DNA of 7,825 nt from Deltaproteobacteria bacterium (GCA_019314085.1 JAFCZZ010000059.1:1-7825); one strand, 5' to 3'. Numbered from the stretch's first letter, positions 1 through 6,005 are shown. Made by a program: numbers and translations. The notes: generated by a model not told the origin, from the sequence alone.

Positions 1-239
1 TTCAAGGGGGGTTTGCGCACCCTGAGGATGATGTCGCCGGAGGAGATGAGAGTCTTTCGATCCTGAACCACCTTCGCTCCTGCAGCGCGGTAGTCGTCAT
101 CGGAATAGCCGGACGGATCTCCCATCGTCGATTCGATCTCGACCGTAGCCCCCCGCTGCAGGAGAACCTTCACATCCGACGGGATCAGGGGAACGCGGGT
201 TTCTTCGGGATCATATTCTTTGGGAACAGTTACAATCAT
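1..239 (-). CDS. pntA: NAD(P) transhydrogenase subunit alpha, N-terminal part (PntA), cut by window edge
   Basis: The 79 visible residues begin MIVTVPKEYDPEETRVPLIP, which is the signature start of the PntA/alanine dehydrogenase N-terminal domain (ETRV around residues 13-16). They continue with a GATVEIES strand, a GYSDDDYRAAGAKVV segment and an ILRVRKPP segment. The last of these favours transhydrogenase alpha over alanine dehydrogenase. PntA binds NAD(H) and, with PntB, couples hydride transfer between NADH and NADP+ to proton movement across the inner membrane. The ATG at 237-239 is supported by GAGGAG at 249-254, nine bases upstream. An in-frame ATG 48 bp further upstream lies inside a hairpin arm and is a less likely start. 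The C-terminal bulk and any pntB lie outside the window, so full length versus split subunit (PntAA/PntAB) cannot be decided. Confidence 0.88.
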   Translation of the reverse strand, partial: MIVTVPKEYDPEETRVPLIPSDVKVLLQRGATVEIESTMGDPSGYSDDDYRAAGAKVVQDRKTLISSGDIILRVRKPPL

Positions 240-285
240 AATACAATTCTCCTCACAGTGCTCCAGAAGACAGGCCTCAAACAAC

Positions 286-319
286 ATGATCCCGTCCTCA
301 CTGGGAGTCGCGGGATCAT
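286..319 (-). promoter_or_regulatory. Inverted repeat in the pntA leader
   Basis: Perfect 9-bp arms ATGATCCCG (286-294) and CGGGATCAT (311-319) are separated by 16 nt. The repeat lies about 50-80 nt before the pntA start and downstream of the candidate promoter, so it would form a hairpin in the 5' UTR. The distal arm is followed on the minus strand by GTTGTTTG, a weak U-rich tail. It could be an operator, an attenuator or an RNA structure; the sequence does not decide. Confidence 0.5.
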
Positions 320-394
320 CACCAACGTAAGAGTGCCTCTCTTCTATGGTAATTTAACAGTAATTCTCTCTATGACTTAACCGACAGAACCTTC

Positions 395-424
395 TAAATG
401 TGCAGGTCTTTAAAAAAATGTCAA
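395..424 (-). promoter_or_regulatory. Candidate sigma-70 promoter for pntA
   Basis: On the minus strand a perfect TTGACA (-35, 419-424) is followed after 17-18 nt by ACATTT/CATTTA (395-401), a poor -10, preceded by TGC. The 17-nt spacer starts with a T run. It points at pntA with a leader of about 150 nt. The -35 is strong but the -10 is weak, so this is tentative. Confidence 0.35.
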
Positions 425-545
425 GCTTTTTTCTAAGGCACCTGCTGCCGGCGTGTTGCCGGTGACCGGACGGAACTGTTGCGCATGTCTCCTTCAGACA
501 CAAATGACATGAGGGACGGGCGAGTGACGGGGAAATACCACAATC

Positions 546-580
546 AGAAGCCCCACCTCTCACGAAGAGACGGGGCTTCT
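546..580 (-). terminator. Hairpin terminator candidate for amtB-glnK
   Basis: AGAAGCCCC (546-554) pairs with GGGGCTTCT (572-580). As minus-strand RNA the stem continues through two G-U wobbles and CTCT/AGAG to give about 15 continuous pairs closing a 5-nt loop (UCGUG). On the plus strand the wobbles become A-C mismatches, so the minus-strand transcript is the one under selection. It sits about 130 nt after the glnK stop. The following U-run is poor (GATTGTGGTATTT), so termination may be weak or Rho-assisted. Confidence 0.6.
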
Positions 581-711
581 ATAATCTATTCAGAGGTCCC
601 TTGTTGTGGTGTTACACGCGAGGATCCCCGTTGCTAAAAACACACGCATGACAGCTACTTTAAAATACGATGCATACGTACTGTGCGCCAGCGAGCGTTG
701 AGATTTTTCAT

Positions 712-1119
712 CTATGTTTCATCAACGGGATCTATTATTCTGTCTCCCTTTTTCTTTTCGTCAATGTCTCCGGGATAGGATATTGCCTTCTGGCTTCGGT
801 TCCCGGTACGGATACGAATCACCTCATCTACGGGGCAGACAAAGATCAGTCCGTCCCCTGGTTCGCCCGTATAGGCGGCTTTAACGATAGTTTGAATCGT
901 TTCCTCCAGGTTGCGCTCGCTCAGGACAATATTAACCTGTATCTTTGGAAGCATGTCCACCTGGTAGGTGCCGGAACGACCCGTCAGCTCAATCCCACCC
1001 TGACGGCCGCGGCCCCTGATTTCAAACATATTCAAGCCCTTGATCCCGATTCTACCCAGAGCCTCTTTAACATCGTTGACCTTGTCTTCCCGTATAAGCG
1101 CCTCTATCTTTTTCAGCAT
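712..1119 (-). CDS. glnK: Nitrogen regulatory PII protein (GlnK)
   Basis: This PII signal-transduction protein senses ATP/ADP and 2-oxoglutarate and, next to amtB, most likely plugs the ammonium channel. The first strand is MLKKIEALIREDKV. The T-loop is RGRGRQGGIELTGRSGTYQ (35-53), with Gln40 and Tyr52 at the positions of E. coli Gln39 and Tyr51. LPK follows at 57-59, the TGEPGDG B-loop at 84-90 and VIRIRTG at 100-106. The RQGG T-loop form is common outside the enteric bacteria. Two points are unusual: the lysine after GDG (E. coli Lys90, an ATP phosphate contact) is Leu91, and about 22 charged residues follow the usual end (near Ile113), giving 135 instead of about 112 residues. The start has SD GAGGAG eight to nine bases upstream. 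It lies 36 bp after amtB and ends with TAG. Confidence 0.95.
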   Translation of the reverse strand: MLKKIEALIREDKVNDVKEALGRIGIKGLNMFEIRGRGRQGGIELTGRSGTYQVDMLPKIQVNIVLSERNLEETIQTIVKAAYTGEPGDGLIFVCPVDEVIRIRTGNRSQKAISYPGDIDEKKKGDRIIDPVDET

Positions 1120-1155
1120 CTCATCATCTCCTCGAAATACTGTACTGCGAGTTTG

Positions 1156-2379
1156 CTAATACGACCTCTCTCCATGAGAACTGATATCAAGGCCGACTTC
1201 CTCTTCCATGGGGTTTACCCGCAGTCCGACACTCACATTGAGAAGTCTGGCTATGATATAGGTCCCCGCAAAGGAGAAGACGATGGTGACCACGATGGCG
1301 AGAAGCTGAATGCTGACCTGGCCGGGATTTCCGGAAAAAAGGCCGTTCCCGCCGGCAGCATTGACGACCGTCGTGGCGAACAGACCGGCGGCGATCATAC
1401 CCCAGACACTCGACACTCCGTGGCAGGCCCACACATCCAGAGATTCATCGAGATTACGCTTCTCTCGATACCGCATGGCATAATAGGACAGCGGCGCGGC
1501 AACCGCACCAAGGCCCATGGCCGCCAGAGGGGTAATGAAACCGGAGGCGAGAGTCACCGCCGCCAGCCCGACAACCATCCCTGTTGCAATTCCCAAGGTG
1601 CTGGGGCGACCATCCAGCCAGGAGAGCACCATCCATACCAGGCCGGCTGTTGCCGCAAAGGTGTTAGTCGTCAGGAGGGCGTTTACCGCCACTCCATTTG
1701 CAGAGAGAGCGGACCCGGCGTTGAATCCGAACCAGCCCACCTAGAGCAGTCCGGCCCCCAGGACCGTCAGAGGAATTTGGTTGTGTTCCATGGGAGCTTT
1801 GCCATATCCCTTGCGGGGGCCGATCACCATTGCAAAGGCAAGAGCAGAAAAGCCTGCCGCGATATGCACCACGGTTCCCCCAGCGAAATCCAGGACTCCC
1901 ATTTCGCGCAACCATCCGCCCGCGCCCCATACCCAGTGGCACAGCGGGTCGTAGATCAGCGTTGCCCAGAGAAGACTAAACAGGAGAAAGCTTTTGAATT
2001 TTATCCGTTCAACAAAGGCTCCGGTAATCACCGCCGGGGTAATGATCGCGAACATCATCTGAAAGGCGGCAAAAAGGCCATGGGGAATCGTTGAGCTGTA
2101 ATCCGCGTTAGGCAGTGCGCCTACGCCAACGAAACCGGCAAAATTCAGCCCCCCGATCAGACCCTTGATGTCCGTACCGAAGGCAAGAGAATAGCCGACA
2201 AGCACCCATTGCACACCTATGAGAGCAATGAAGATATAACTCAGGGTTAATGTGGACAGGAGGTTTTTCCGCCTAACCATACCGCCGTAAAAGAGCGCGA
2301 GCTCTGGCGTCATCAACAGCACCAGGGAGCACCAGACCAGAATCCAAGCTGTGTCACCCGAATTTATTGCATTTTCCAT
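1156..2379 (-). pseudogene. amtB: Ammonium transporter AmtB, interrupted by an in-frame TAG at codon 213
   Basis: The frame encodes an Amt/Mep/Rh ammonium channel of the inner membrane. Residues 1-212 include the first helices (ALFYGGMVRRKN), the HWVWGAGGWL segment with the counterpart of E. coli Trp148, and DFAGGTVVHIAAG carrying the Asp160 and first pore His168 equivalents. A TAG at 1741-1743 then stands where Trp is usual. The same frame continues with VGWFGFNAGSA (helix 6, Ser219 region), ACHGVSSVWG with the second pore His, and the standard C-terminal tail GLDISSHGERSY. Total length would be 407 residues, normal for the family, with no other lesion. The ATG at 2379 is chosen because AGGTGATC immediately before it matches the 16S 3' end; the GTG at 2385 lies inside that SD. 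A GTG directly after the TAG is a possible but poorly supported reinitiation site. Transcription is probably from the sigma-54 promoter upstream, and glnK follows. Confidence 0.93.
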
Positions 2380-2423
2380 GATCACCTCATTTGAATTTTT
2401 GTAGTAACGACAGGGTAATCTTC

Positions 2424-2439
2424 AGCAATTCCCCTGCCA
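2424..2439 (-). promoter_or_regulatory. Sigma-54 (-24/-12) promoter of amtB-glnK
   Basis: The minus strand reads TGGCAGGGGAATTGCT, matching TGGCAC-N5-TTGCW at every position but one (C to G). GG at 2438-2437 and GC at 2426-2425 have the required 12-bp register. The predicted transcript start is near 2413, leaving a leader of about 34 nt to the amtB ATG. Sigma-54 control of amtB-glnK under nitrogen limitation is well established in Proteobacteria, which supports the call. Confidence 0.85.
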
Positions 2440-2448
2440 GGCACAGGG
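2432..2448. promoter_or_regulatory. Small palindrome over the -24 element
   Basis: CCCTG (2432-2436) and CAGGG (2444-2448) form an inverted repeat, nested with TGCC-A-GGCA (2435-2443), and overlap the -24 element. It could modulate promoter access or be fortuitous. Confidence 0.25.
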
Positions 2449-2461
2449 ATTTTGAAGATTT

Positions 2462-2475
2462 CTACAAACTTGTAG
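2462..2475. promoter_or_regulatory. Inverted repeat CTACAA-AC-TTGTAG upstream of the sigma-54 promoter
   Basis: A 14-bp hyphenated palindrome has perfect 6-bp arms and is centred near -55 of the predicted start, in AT-rich DNA. Its position would suit a regulator or an architectural protein site. No known consensus was recognised. Confidence 0.35.
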
Positions 2476-2560
2476 TATTTGGATATTTTTCCTTACATTG
2501 AGAAAAAAGAGGTGAAACAAATATAGCTAATTACAAAAATAAGGATTTAGAAAACACACA

Positions 2561-2586
2561 ATTCCGTTGTTTAACGGAATAATTCC
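2561..2586. promoter_or_regulatory. Candidate enhancer (UAS) for a sigma-54 activator
   Basis: ATTCCGTT (2561-2568) and AACGGAAT (2573-2580) are perfect 8-bp arms with a 4-bp spacer. They overlap a second palindrome, GGAAT-A-ATTCC (2576-2586). The centre is about 155 bp upstream of the predicted start, the usual distance for NtrC-family activators. It does not resemble the enteric NtrC site (TGCACY-N5-GGTGCA), so another bEBP or a diverged NtrC is inferred. Confidence 0.45.
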
Positions 2587-2785
2587 AATTAATTATATCA
2601 ACCGGGGAGGTTTTAAAATTTTACCATTTTGTTGCTTTTGATGAAATTATCTACACGATCGTAACATGCAGGCATTATATCTGACACCGTGGAAAGATTG
2701 TGATGCTACGGGGAGAGGGGTGTTCAGTATGGTCCACTCGGGTATAATGCAAGACGCTTCACGATCAAACAGGCTCTCGGGGCTA

Positions 2786-2797
2786 CCCTGATCAGGG
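2786..2797. repeat. 12-bp perfect palindrome CCCTGATCAGGG
   Basis: Two 6-bp arms meet with no spacer, 10 bp from the larger palindrome at 2808. It is too short for a terminator stem and has no T-run. A protein-binding site is possible. Confidence 0.4.
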
Positions 2798-2807
2798 AAG
2801 GATGGCG

Positions 2808-2837
2808 GCAGACAGGTGGACCGGTCCACCTGTCTGC
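2808..2837. repeat. 30-bp perfect palindrome (15-bp arms, no spacer)
   Basis: GCAGACAGGTGGACC (2808-2822) is followed directly by its exact reverse complement (2823-2837). The flanking bases do not extend the symmetry. It lies about 175 bp after the lysE stop. Neither strand has a T-run after it, so a standard intrinsic terminator is unlikely. A dimeric regulator site, a mobile-element trace or an assembly fold-back artefact are the alternatives. Confidence 0.9.
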
Positions 2838-3011
2838 GCGGCCCCACAATCAGGATCTGTATCCGAGAAAGGATGTGCACCTTCGGGTATCTGGTTCGGG
2901 GGCCAAAGATAACAAGACGGATGGCGATGAACCGGCAAAAGAGACAACGGTGAATGATTCCGACAGATCACAGCAGGGCCGAATGGATAATCTGCATGCG
3001 AAAGACCTCTC

Positions 3012-3638
3012 CTATGATGATCGTTGCATGGCGGCGGTGAGCACCCCGGCACCGATCAGAACCGCTCCTCCGCAGCGGTTGAACCACCTGCGGGCGGCGG
3101 AATTGCGCATTGCGTCGCGCACACGGCCCGCGAAGACCGCGTATAGCGATGCGTTGATGCCGGCCAGCAACAGAAAGGTAACTCCCAGAATAAGGAACTG
3201 GGGCTGCGGCTGTTCCTGTGGATTGATGAACTGCGGCAGAAACGCGACAAAGAAGGCGATGCTCTTGGGATTCAGGGCAGTCACGATAAATGAACTTTTA
3301 AAGAGCGACCCCCTGGAACGGACCGGCGCGGTAACGGAGAATTCTTCATCATCGGAACGTGAACGCCACAGTTTTACACCGAGATACACAAGGTAACCGG
3401 CCCCGATCCACTTCATAATGGTGAACAGGGCGGCCGAGGCCGAAAGGAGGGCACCCAATCCCAGGAGAGAGAGTGTCATTGCCGTCAAGTCACCCAACAC
3501 AACACCGGCGACGAGGGGAACTGCCGATTTACGGCCGTGCGCGATTGCCTGGCTCAGAACCAGAAGGATCGTCGGTCCCGGGATCGCCAAAAGGATCGTT
3601 GCAGCACAAATAAATGTTATCCAGATTTCTATGCTCAT
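3012..3638 (-). CDS. LysE/RhtB-family amino-acid exporter
   Basis: This 208-residue inner-membrane protein has the family's standard length and an expected six helices. The diagnostic N-terminal block reads AIPGPTILLVLSQAIAHGRK (about residues 18-37) and is followed by a Gly-rich helix VAGVVLGD. A central YLVYLGVKLWRSR segment precedes a charged loop, and ALNPKSIAFFVAFLPQF matches the conserved second half (LNPK). Family members export lysine, homoserine/threonine, leucine or similar compounds using the proton gradient. Substrate cannot be read from sequence. The ATG at 3636-3638 is preferred because TAAGGA lies four bases upstream and the PGP motif then falls at the normal distance; a longer frame to 3725 adds non-family residues. 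It follows mop by 95 bp and ends with TAG. Confidence 0.9.
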   Translation of the reverse strand: MSIEIWITFICAATILLAIPGPTILLVLSQAIAHGRKSAVPLVAGVVLGDLTAMTLSLLGLGALLSASAALFTIMKWIGAGYLVYLGVKLWRSRSDDEEFSVTAPVRSRGSLFKSSFIVTALNPKSIAFFVAFLPQFINPQEQPQPQFLILGVTFLLLAGINASLYAVFAGRVRDAMRNSAARRWFNRCGGAVLIGAGVLTAAMQRSS

Positions 3639-3733
3639 ATAATCCTTAGTCCCATTCGGCTCGCGCAGCTGATACACGGTCGGACACCAGGAAATGTCCA
3701 CAACCATTGGGATGCAGCAGTTCACGGTGGATA

Positions 3734-3946
3734 TCAGTCTTCCACAGCCACCATCACGTTTGAGGCCTTGATGACCGCAATAACGGATTTGCCCGCCTTG
3801 AGCCCCAGGGCATTACTGGACGTCTGCGTGATGATGGAGGTAATCTCCTCTCCTCCTGCGAGTTGAATGGTGATCTCGTTGTTGACCGCACCTTCTTTGA
3901 CCTGTTTGACGGTGCCTTTTAGTGTATTACGTGCACTGATCTTCAT
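3734..3946 (-). CDS. mop: Molbindin, single Mop/TOBE-domain molybdate-binding protein
   Basis: This 70-residue protein starts MKISARNTLKGTVKQVKEGA, the classic Mop opening, and ends with GKSVIAVIKASNVMVAVED, the typical last strand. Between them lies EITIQLAGGEEITSIITQTSS. Molbindins form oligomers that bind molybdate or tungstate in the cytoplasm and serve storage or homeostasis; related TOBE domains occur in ModE and ModC. The ATG at 3944-3946 has SD AAGGGGAG five to six bases upstream. A longer frame to 3979 would overlap the phosphatase gene and adds MICYRNERGVL, which is not family sequence. The gene begins 13 bp after the hxpB-like stop, so the two are probably co-transcribed. No molybdate transporter gene is in view. 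Confidence 0.92.
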   Translation of the reverse strand: MKISARNTLKGTVKQVKEGAVNNEITIQLAGGEEITSIITQTSSNALGLKAGKSVIAVIKASNVMVAVED

Positions 3947-3959
3947 GAGTACTCCCCTT

Positions 3960-4607
3960 TCATTTCTGTAACATATCAAACGAAAATTCCGGAAGTGATC
4001 TCACCGTGAAATCCGCTTCATTGAATCGCGGGTCGTCGTACTGATCCGCAGCAGGCACGGCAACAACGGTCATCCCCGCGGATTTTGCGGAGCGTACCCC
4101 CAACAGCGAATCCTCAAAGACAAGGCATTCGCTAGGATCAACCGCCAAACGTTCGGCTGTTCTAAGGTACACCGCCGGGTCGGGTTTTCCAAATGCATCC
4201 TCCTCCGCGGAGCACAAAGCCTGGAAAAACGTCCGAATCCCCAACACATTAACGACCGCCTCGATCAGGCTGAAGGGAGACGATGAGGCTATGGCGAGCA
4301 GCAGGTTCGCCCCCTGCAGGCGCTTCAGGGTTTCATGTACCCCTCGCAGGGCCTTGCCTTCTTCCGCTATCAGCGTCTGCATGGCCGATAACACCTCTTC
4401 TTCAACCTGCCGCAGATTCTTCCCTGTCCAGGGAAATTGCTGGTACCAATATGCTACGACTTCGTCCAGACGCAACCCCATCGTTCCGAGGCACATCTCT
4501 TTCGTGAGGGTAATACCCACACTTCGGAAGACCTCTTTTTCGGCCTGCCGCCAGAGCGGCTCCGAATCAATCAACACACCATCCATGTCAAATATTGCTG
4601 CCCGCAT
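3960..4607 (-). CDS. hxpB: HAD-superfamily sugar-phosphate phosphatase, HxpB/YniC-like
   Basis: This 215-residue HAD hydrolase resembles E. coli HxpB (YniC, hexitol and 2-deoxyglucose-6-phosphate phosphatase) through its whole length. Motif I is FDMDGVLIDSEPLW, with nucleophile Asp7 and acid/base Asp9. The small helical cap includes GLRLDEVVAYWYQQFPW (44-60), close to the YniC cap. Motif II is Ser108 in IASSSP, motif III Lys141 in FGKPDP, and motif IV Glu165-Asp166 in FEDSLLG. The late VPAADQYDDPRF segment also matches YniC. It should dephosphorylate small sugar or polyol phosphates in the cytoplasm, possibly as detoxification. The ATG at 4605-4607 gives the expected N-terminus directly before motif I; the SD (GAGAAAG) is weak. 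It follows the decarboxylase gene by 66 bp and precedes mop by 13 bp. Confidence 0.88.
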   Translation of the reverse strand: MRAAIFDMDGVLIDSEPLWRQAEKEVFRSVGITLTKEMCLGTMGLRLDEVVAYWYQQFPWTGKNLRQVEEEVLSAMQTLIAEEGKALRGVHETLKRLQGANLLLAIASSSPFSLIEAVVNVLGIRTFFQALCSAEEDAFGKPDPAVYLRTAERLAVDPSECLVFEDSLLGVRSAKSAGMTVVAVPAADQYDDPRFNEADFTVRSLPEFSFDMLQK

Positions 4608-4673
4608 TACAAAACTTTCTCTATGGGAGAGTCCTCAACGTGCCGGGATTGTCGTCGCGCAGGTTCCGTCGTC

Positions 4674-5447
4674 TCATTTTTCGATCTGATGCAGTTCCTT
4701 GCTTCTATCCTTTGAGAGGTCAACTTTCTGAAAGGCCTCCCCTTCCGTCGGCAAGACCATAAAAAATTCGTTACACCGGTCGATAGTACAGGTACCGGCC
4801 CCGGTTTCGAGGTTCAGGATATGACCGCCCCATGTCCGATCGTCGCTGATGAAATGCAGGTGATACCCGGGGACATTGATCCCTTTGACGTATGCCGGGC
4901 ATCTGAACCCAACAATGGTCCCGGAAATGTTGTTCTTTTCAAAGATGCTCTGATGCTTGGTTATCTCGGCGAGGGGGGGGTAGGGCTTGTCCTGGGCGGG
5001 AACGCTGCGTGTTTTCATGTATGAGAATGTCCCTGTGATCTTTATCGCATAGAACAGATTCTTGTTGGAGATGGCCGTGTCAATCATTTTCTCCATTTCC
5101 TTGAAATCCATCCCTTTTTTCAACGTGACGGTATCGTCCGCTCCAAACTGGCAGACGGAGGCGAATGGGGTGGTCATTGTCCCGTCCGGCGTGTAGACCT
5201 TTCCGTCTGTCTTGACCTGATACACCGTCCCATCCAACACTACCATCTCTCCTTCCAGACGGTCAAAGGTCCCGATCCCAAAATCTCCGTACTGCAGCAG
5301 CTTGCTGCAGGGCATCATGCCGTCATATACCCCGGCGACCAGTGCGTCGATCGTCGAAACCTGCATGACGGTGTCCTGCGCCGGGGCCTGGACACTGAAG
5401 AGCAACAGCAAAAAACAGAATATACCTGCGACATACTTTTTTATCAT
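4674..5447 (-). CDS. budA: Alpha-acetolactate decarboxylase, exported (BudA/AlsD family)
   Basis: The protein converts (S)-2-acetolactate to (R)-acetoin and CO2. It has 257 residues. Residues 1-24 form a signal peptide (MIKK, a long hydrophobic stretch, then VQAPAQ before Asp25), so the mature enzyme is probably periplasmic or secreted. The catalytic domain starts at VSTIDALVAGVYDG (30-43), then LLQYGDFGIGTFDRLEGE (50-67) with an active-site Glu. NLFYAIKITG and TRSVPAQDKPYPPLAE follow. The zinc site is GYHLHFISDDRTWGGH: His196, His198 and His209 have the spacing of His194/196/207 in the Brevibacillus enzyme. Extra cysteines (47, 98, 182, 220, 225) could form disulfides outside the cytoplasm. 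The ATG at 5445-5447 has a strong SD (AAGGAGA); the longer frame to 5501 would bury the signal peptide. No acetolactate synthase gene is adjacent. Confidence 0.93.
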   Translation of the reverse strand: MIKKYVAGIFCFLLLLFSVQAPAQDTVMQVSTIDALVAGVYDGMMPCSKLLQYGDFGIGTFDRLEGEMVVLDGTVYQVKTDGKVYTPDGTMTTPFASVCQFGADDTVTLKKGMDFKEMEKMIDTAISNKNLFYAIKITGTFSYMKTRSVPAQDKPYPPLAEITKHQSIFEKNNISGTIVGFRCPAYVKGINVPGYHLHFISDDRTWGGHILNLETGAGTCTIDRCNEFFMVLPTEGEAFQKVDLSKDRSKELHQIEK

Positions 5448-5527
5448 GAATCTCCTTGTCTGGATTACGTTCGGGACACACACCGGGGAGGACTGTACCA
5501 TACTTCAATCAGCGACGTAATGGTTTT

Positions 5528-5953
5528 TCACGAGAGGTGTTCCCTCTCTCTATCAGGCTTTTTTTCAATGTTCCGTGAATTTCTGTTCGACCGCCTGTGA
5601 AACCCGGCTATCAACCACCCATATGCCGTGATATTGATAACGACAACAGAGATACCCAGCAATATCTGGATCTCTCTGCTCAGGGCTGAGGGATACAGAA
5701 CCGGCAGGAGGTAGTGTTCGATGAATCCCCCCGAGTATCCGGTCTGTCCGGCCGCCTGCAGCAGCCACCGCTCCAGTGGCGTGAGCGGACAGCTCCACCC
5801 CCGAAACTCAATGAGCGCCCCCCACAGTGCGGCCGGAATGTGCAGGAAACTCACCCAGCGCCACCGCCACACCATACATCCACCGAGCACGACGAAGCAG
5901 ATAAAGCCGAGGTGGAGAGCTACTGCTAGTTGTGCGGCGATCCAGTATGCCAT
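5528..5953 (-). CDS. DUF2784-family membrane protein
   Basis: This 141-residue inner-membrane protein of unknown function is recognised by the conserved family blocks: HLGFICFVVLGG with His14 in helix 1 (about 6-26), FLHIPAALWGALIEF (36-50), CPLTPLERWL (55-64) and GYSGGFIEHYLLPVLYP (72-88). A last helix spans about 97-117. His14, His38, Glu49, Glu61, Glu79 and His80 are polar residues in or near membrane segments that recur in the family. The tail after 118 is hydrophilic and rich in Arg and Lys, probably cytoplasmic. The ATG at 5951-5953 has GAGGT eight bases upstream. It follows the CPBP gene by 52 bp and precedes the decarboxylase by 80 bp. No role can be assigned from sequence or context. 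Confidence 0.88.
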   Translation of the reverse strand: MAYWIAAQLAVALHLGFICFVVLGGCMVWRWRWVSFLHIPAALWGALIEFRGWSCPLTPLERWLLQAAGQTGYSGGFIEHYLLPVLYPSALSREIQILLGISVVVINITAYGWLIAGFHRRSNRNSRNIEKKPDREREHLS

Positions 5954-6005
5954 CGTATCGTACCTCGTTGATTTTTATCCAAAACCACGATATGTCCGGC
6001 CGTTT

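Larger units (their letters stand above)
240..711. other. Gene-free leader between glnK and pntA
   Basis: No convincing protein is encoded here. A 69-codon minus-strand frame (354-563) has no recognisable domain, is rich in Cys and Arg, and crosses the glnK terminator hairpin. The stretch holds, in transcription order, the glnK-distal hairpin (546-580), a GC-rich imperfect hairpin around 435-470 (CCGGC/GCCGG arms with a 5-nt loop), a TTGACA-type promoter candidate (395-424) and an inverted repeat (286-319) in the pntA leader. I could not match it to any riboswitch class by eye. Confidence 0.6.
2640..3011. other. Gene-free stretch downstream of lysE
   Basis: About 370 bp before the AT-rich amtB promoter region hold no gene I can support. 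The open frames on both strands (77-173 codons) lack domains and have shadow-like composition. What stands out is a 30-bp perfect palindrome (2808-2837) and a 12-bp palindrome (2786-2797). A TATAAT-like hexamer occurs on the minus strand near 2680 but lacks a good -35. The stretch could be a decayed gene or hold a small RNA, but nothing visible proves either. Confidence 0.5.

Noticed and set aside
354..563. A 69-codon minus-strand open frame between glnK and pntA
   Set aside because: It overlaps the terminator hairpin and the promoter candidate, has no recognisable motif and no good SD.
1738..1740. GTG directly after the TAG as start of a separate gene
   Set aside because: No SD precedes it, and the product would be the second half of a transporter beginning in the middle of helix 6. 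It is better read as the continuation of amtB.
670..2094. A 474-codon plus-strand open frame
   Set aside because: It lies antisense to amtB and glnK, which have full family motifs. Its translation is rich in His, Arg and Gly without domains, typical of a shadow of a GC-biased gene.
2383..2385. GTG as the amtB start
   Set aside because: It is part of the AGGTGATC Shine-Dalgarno sequence; the ATG at 2377-2379 fits the family N-terminus.
2970..3000. A nine-codon frame after lysE (MQIIHSALL) with AGGAGAGG eight bases upstream
   Set aside because: Too short to distinguish from chance; no downstream gene for it to regulate within normal leader distance.
2875..3396. A 173-codon plus-strand open frame
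   Set aside because: Most of it is antisense to the LysE-family gene; no domain, no supported start.
5464..5521. 7-bp inverted repeat ATTACGT/ACGTAAT before the decarboxylase gene
   Set aside because: The arms are short and 44 nt apart; expected by chance at this scale.
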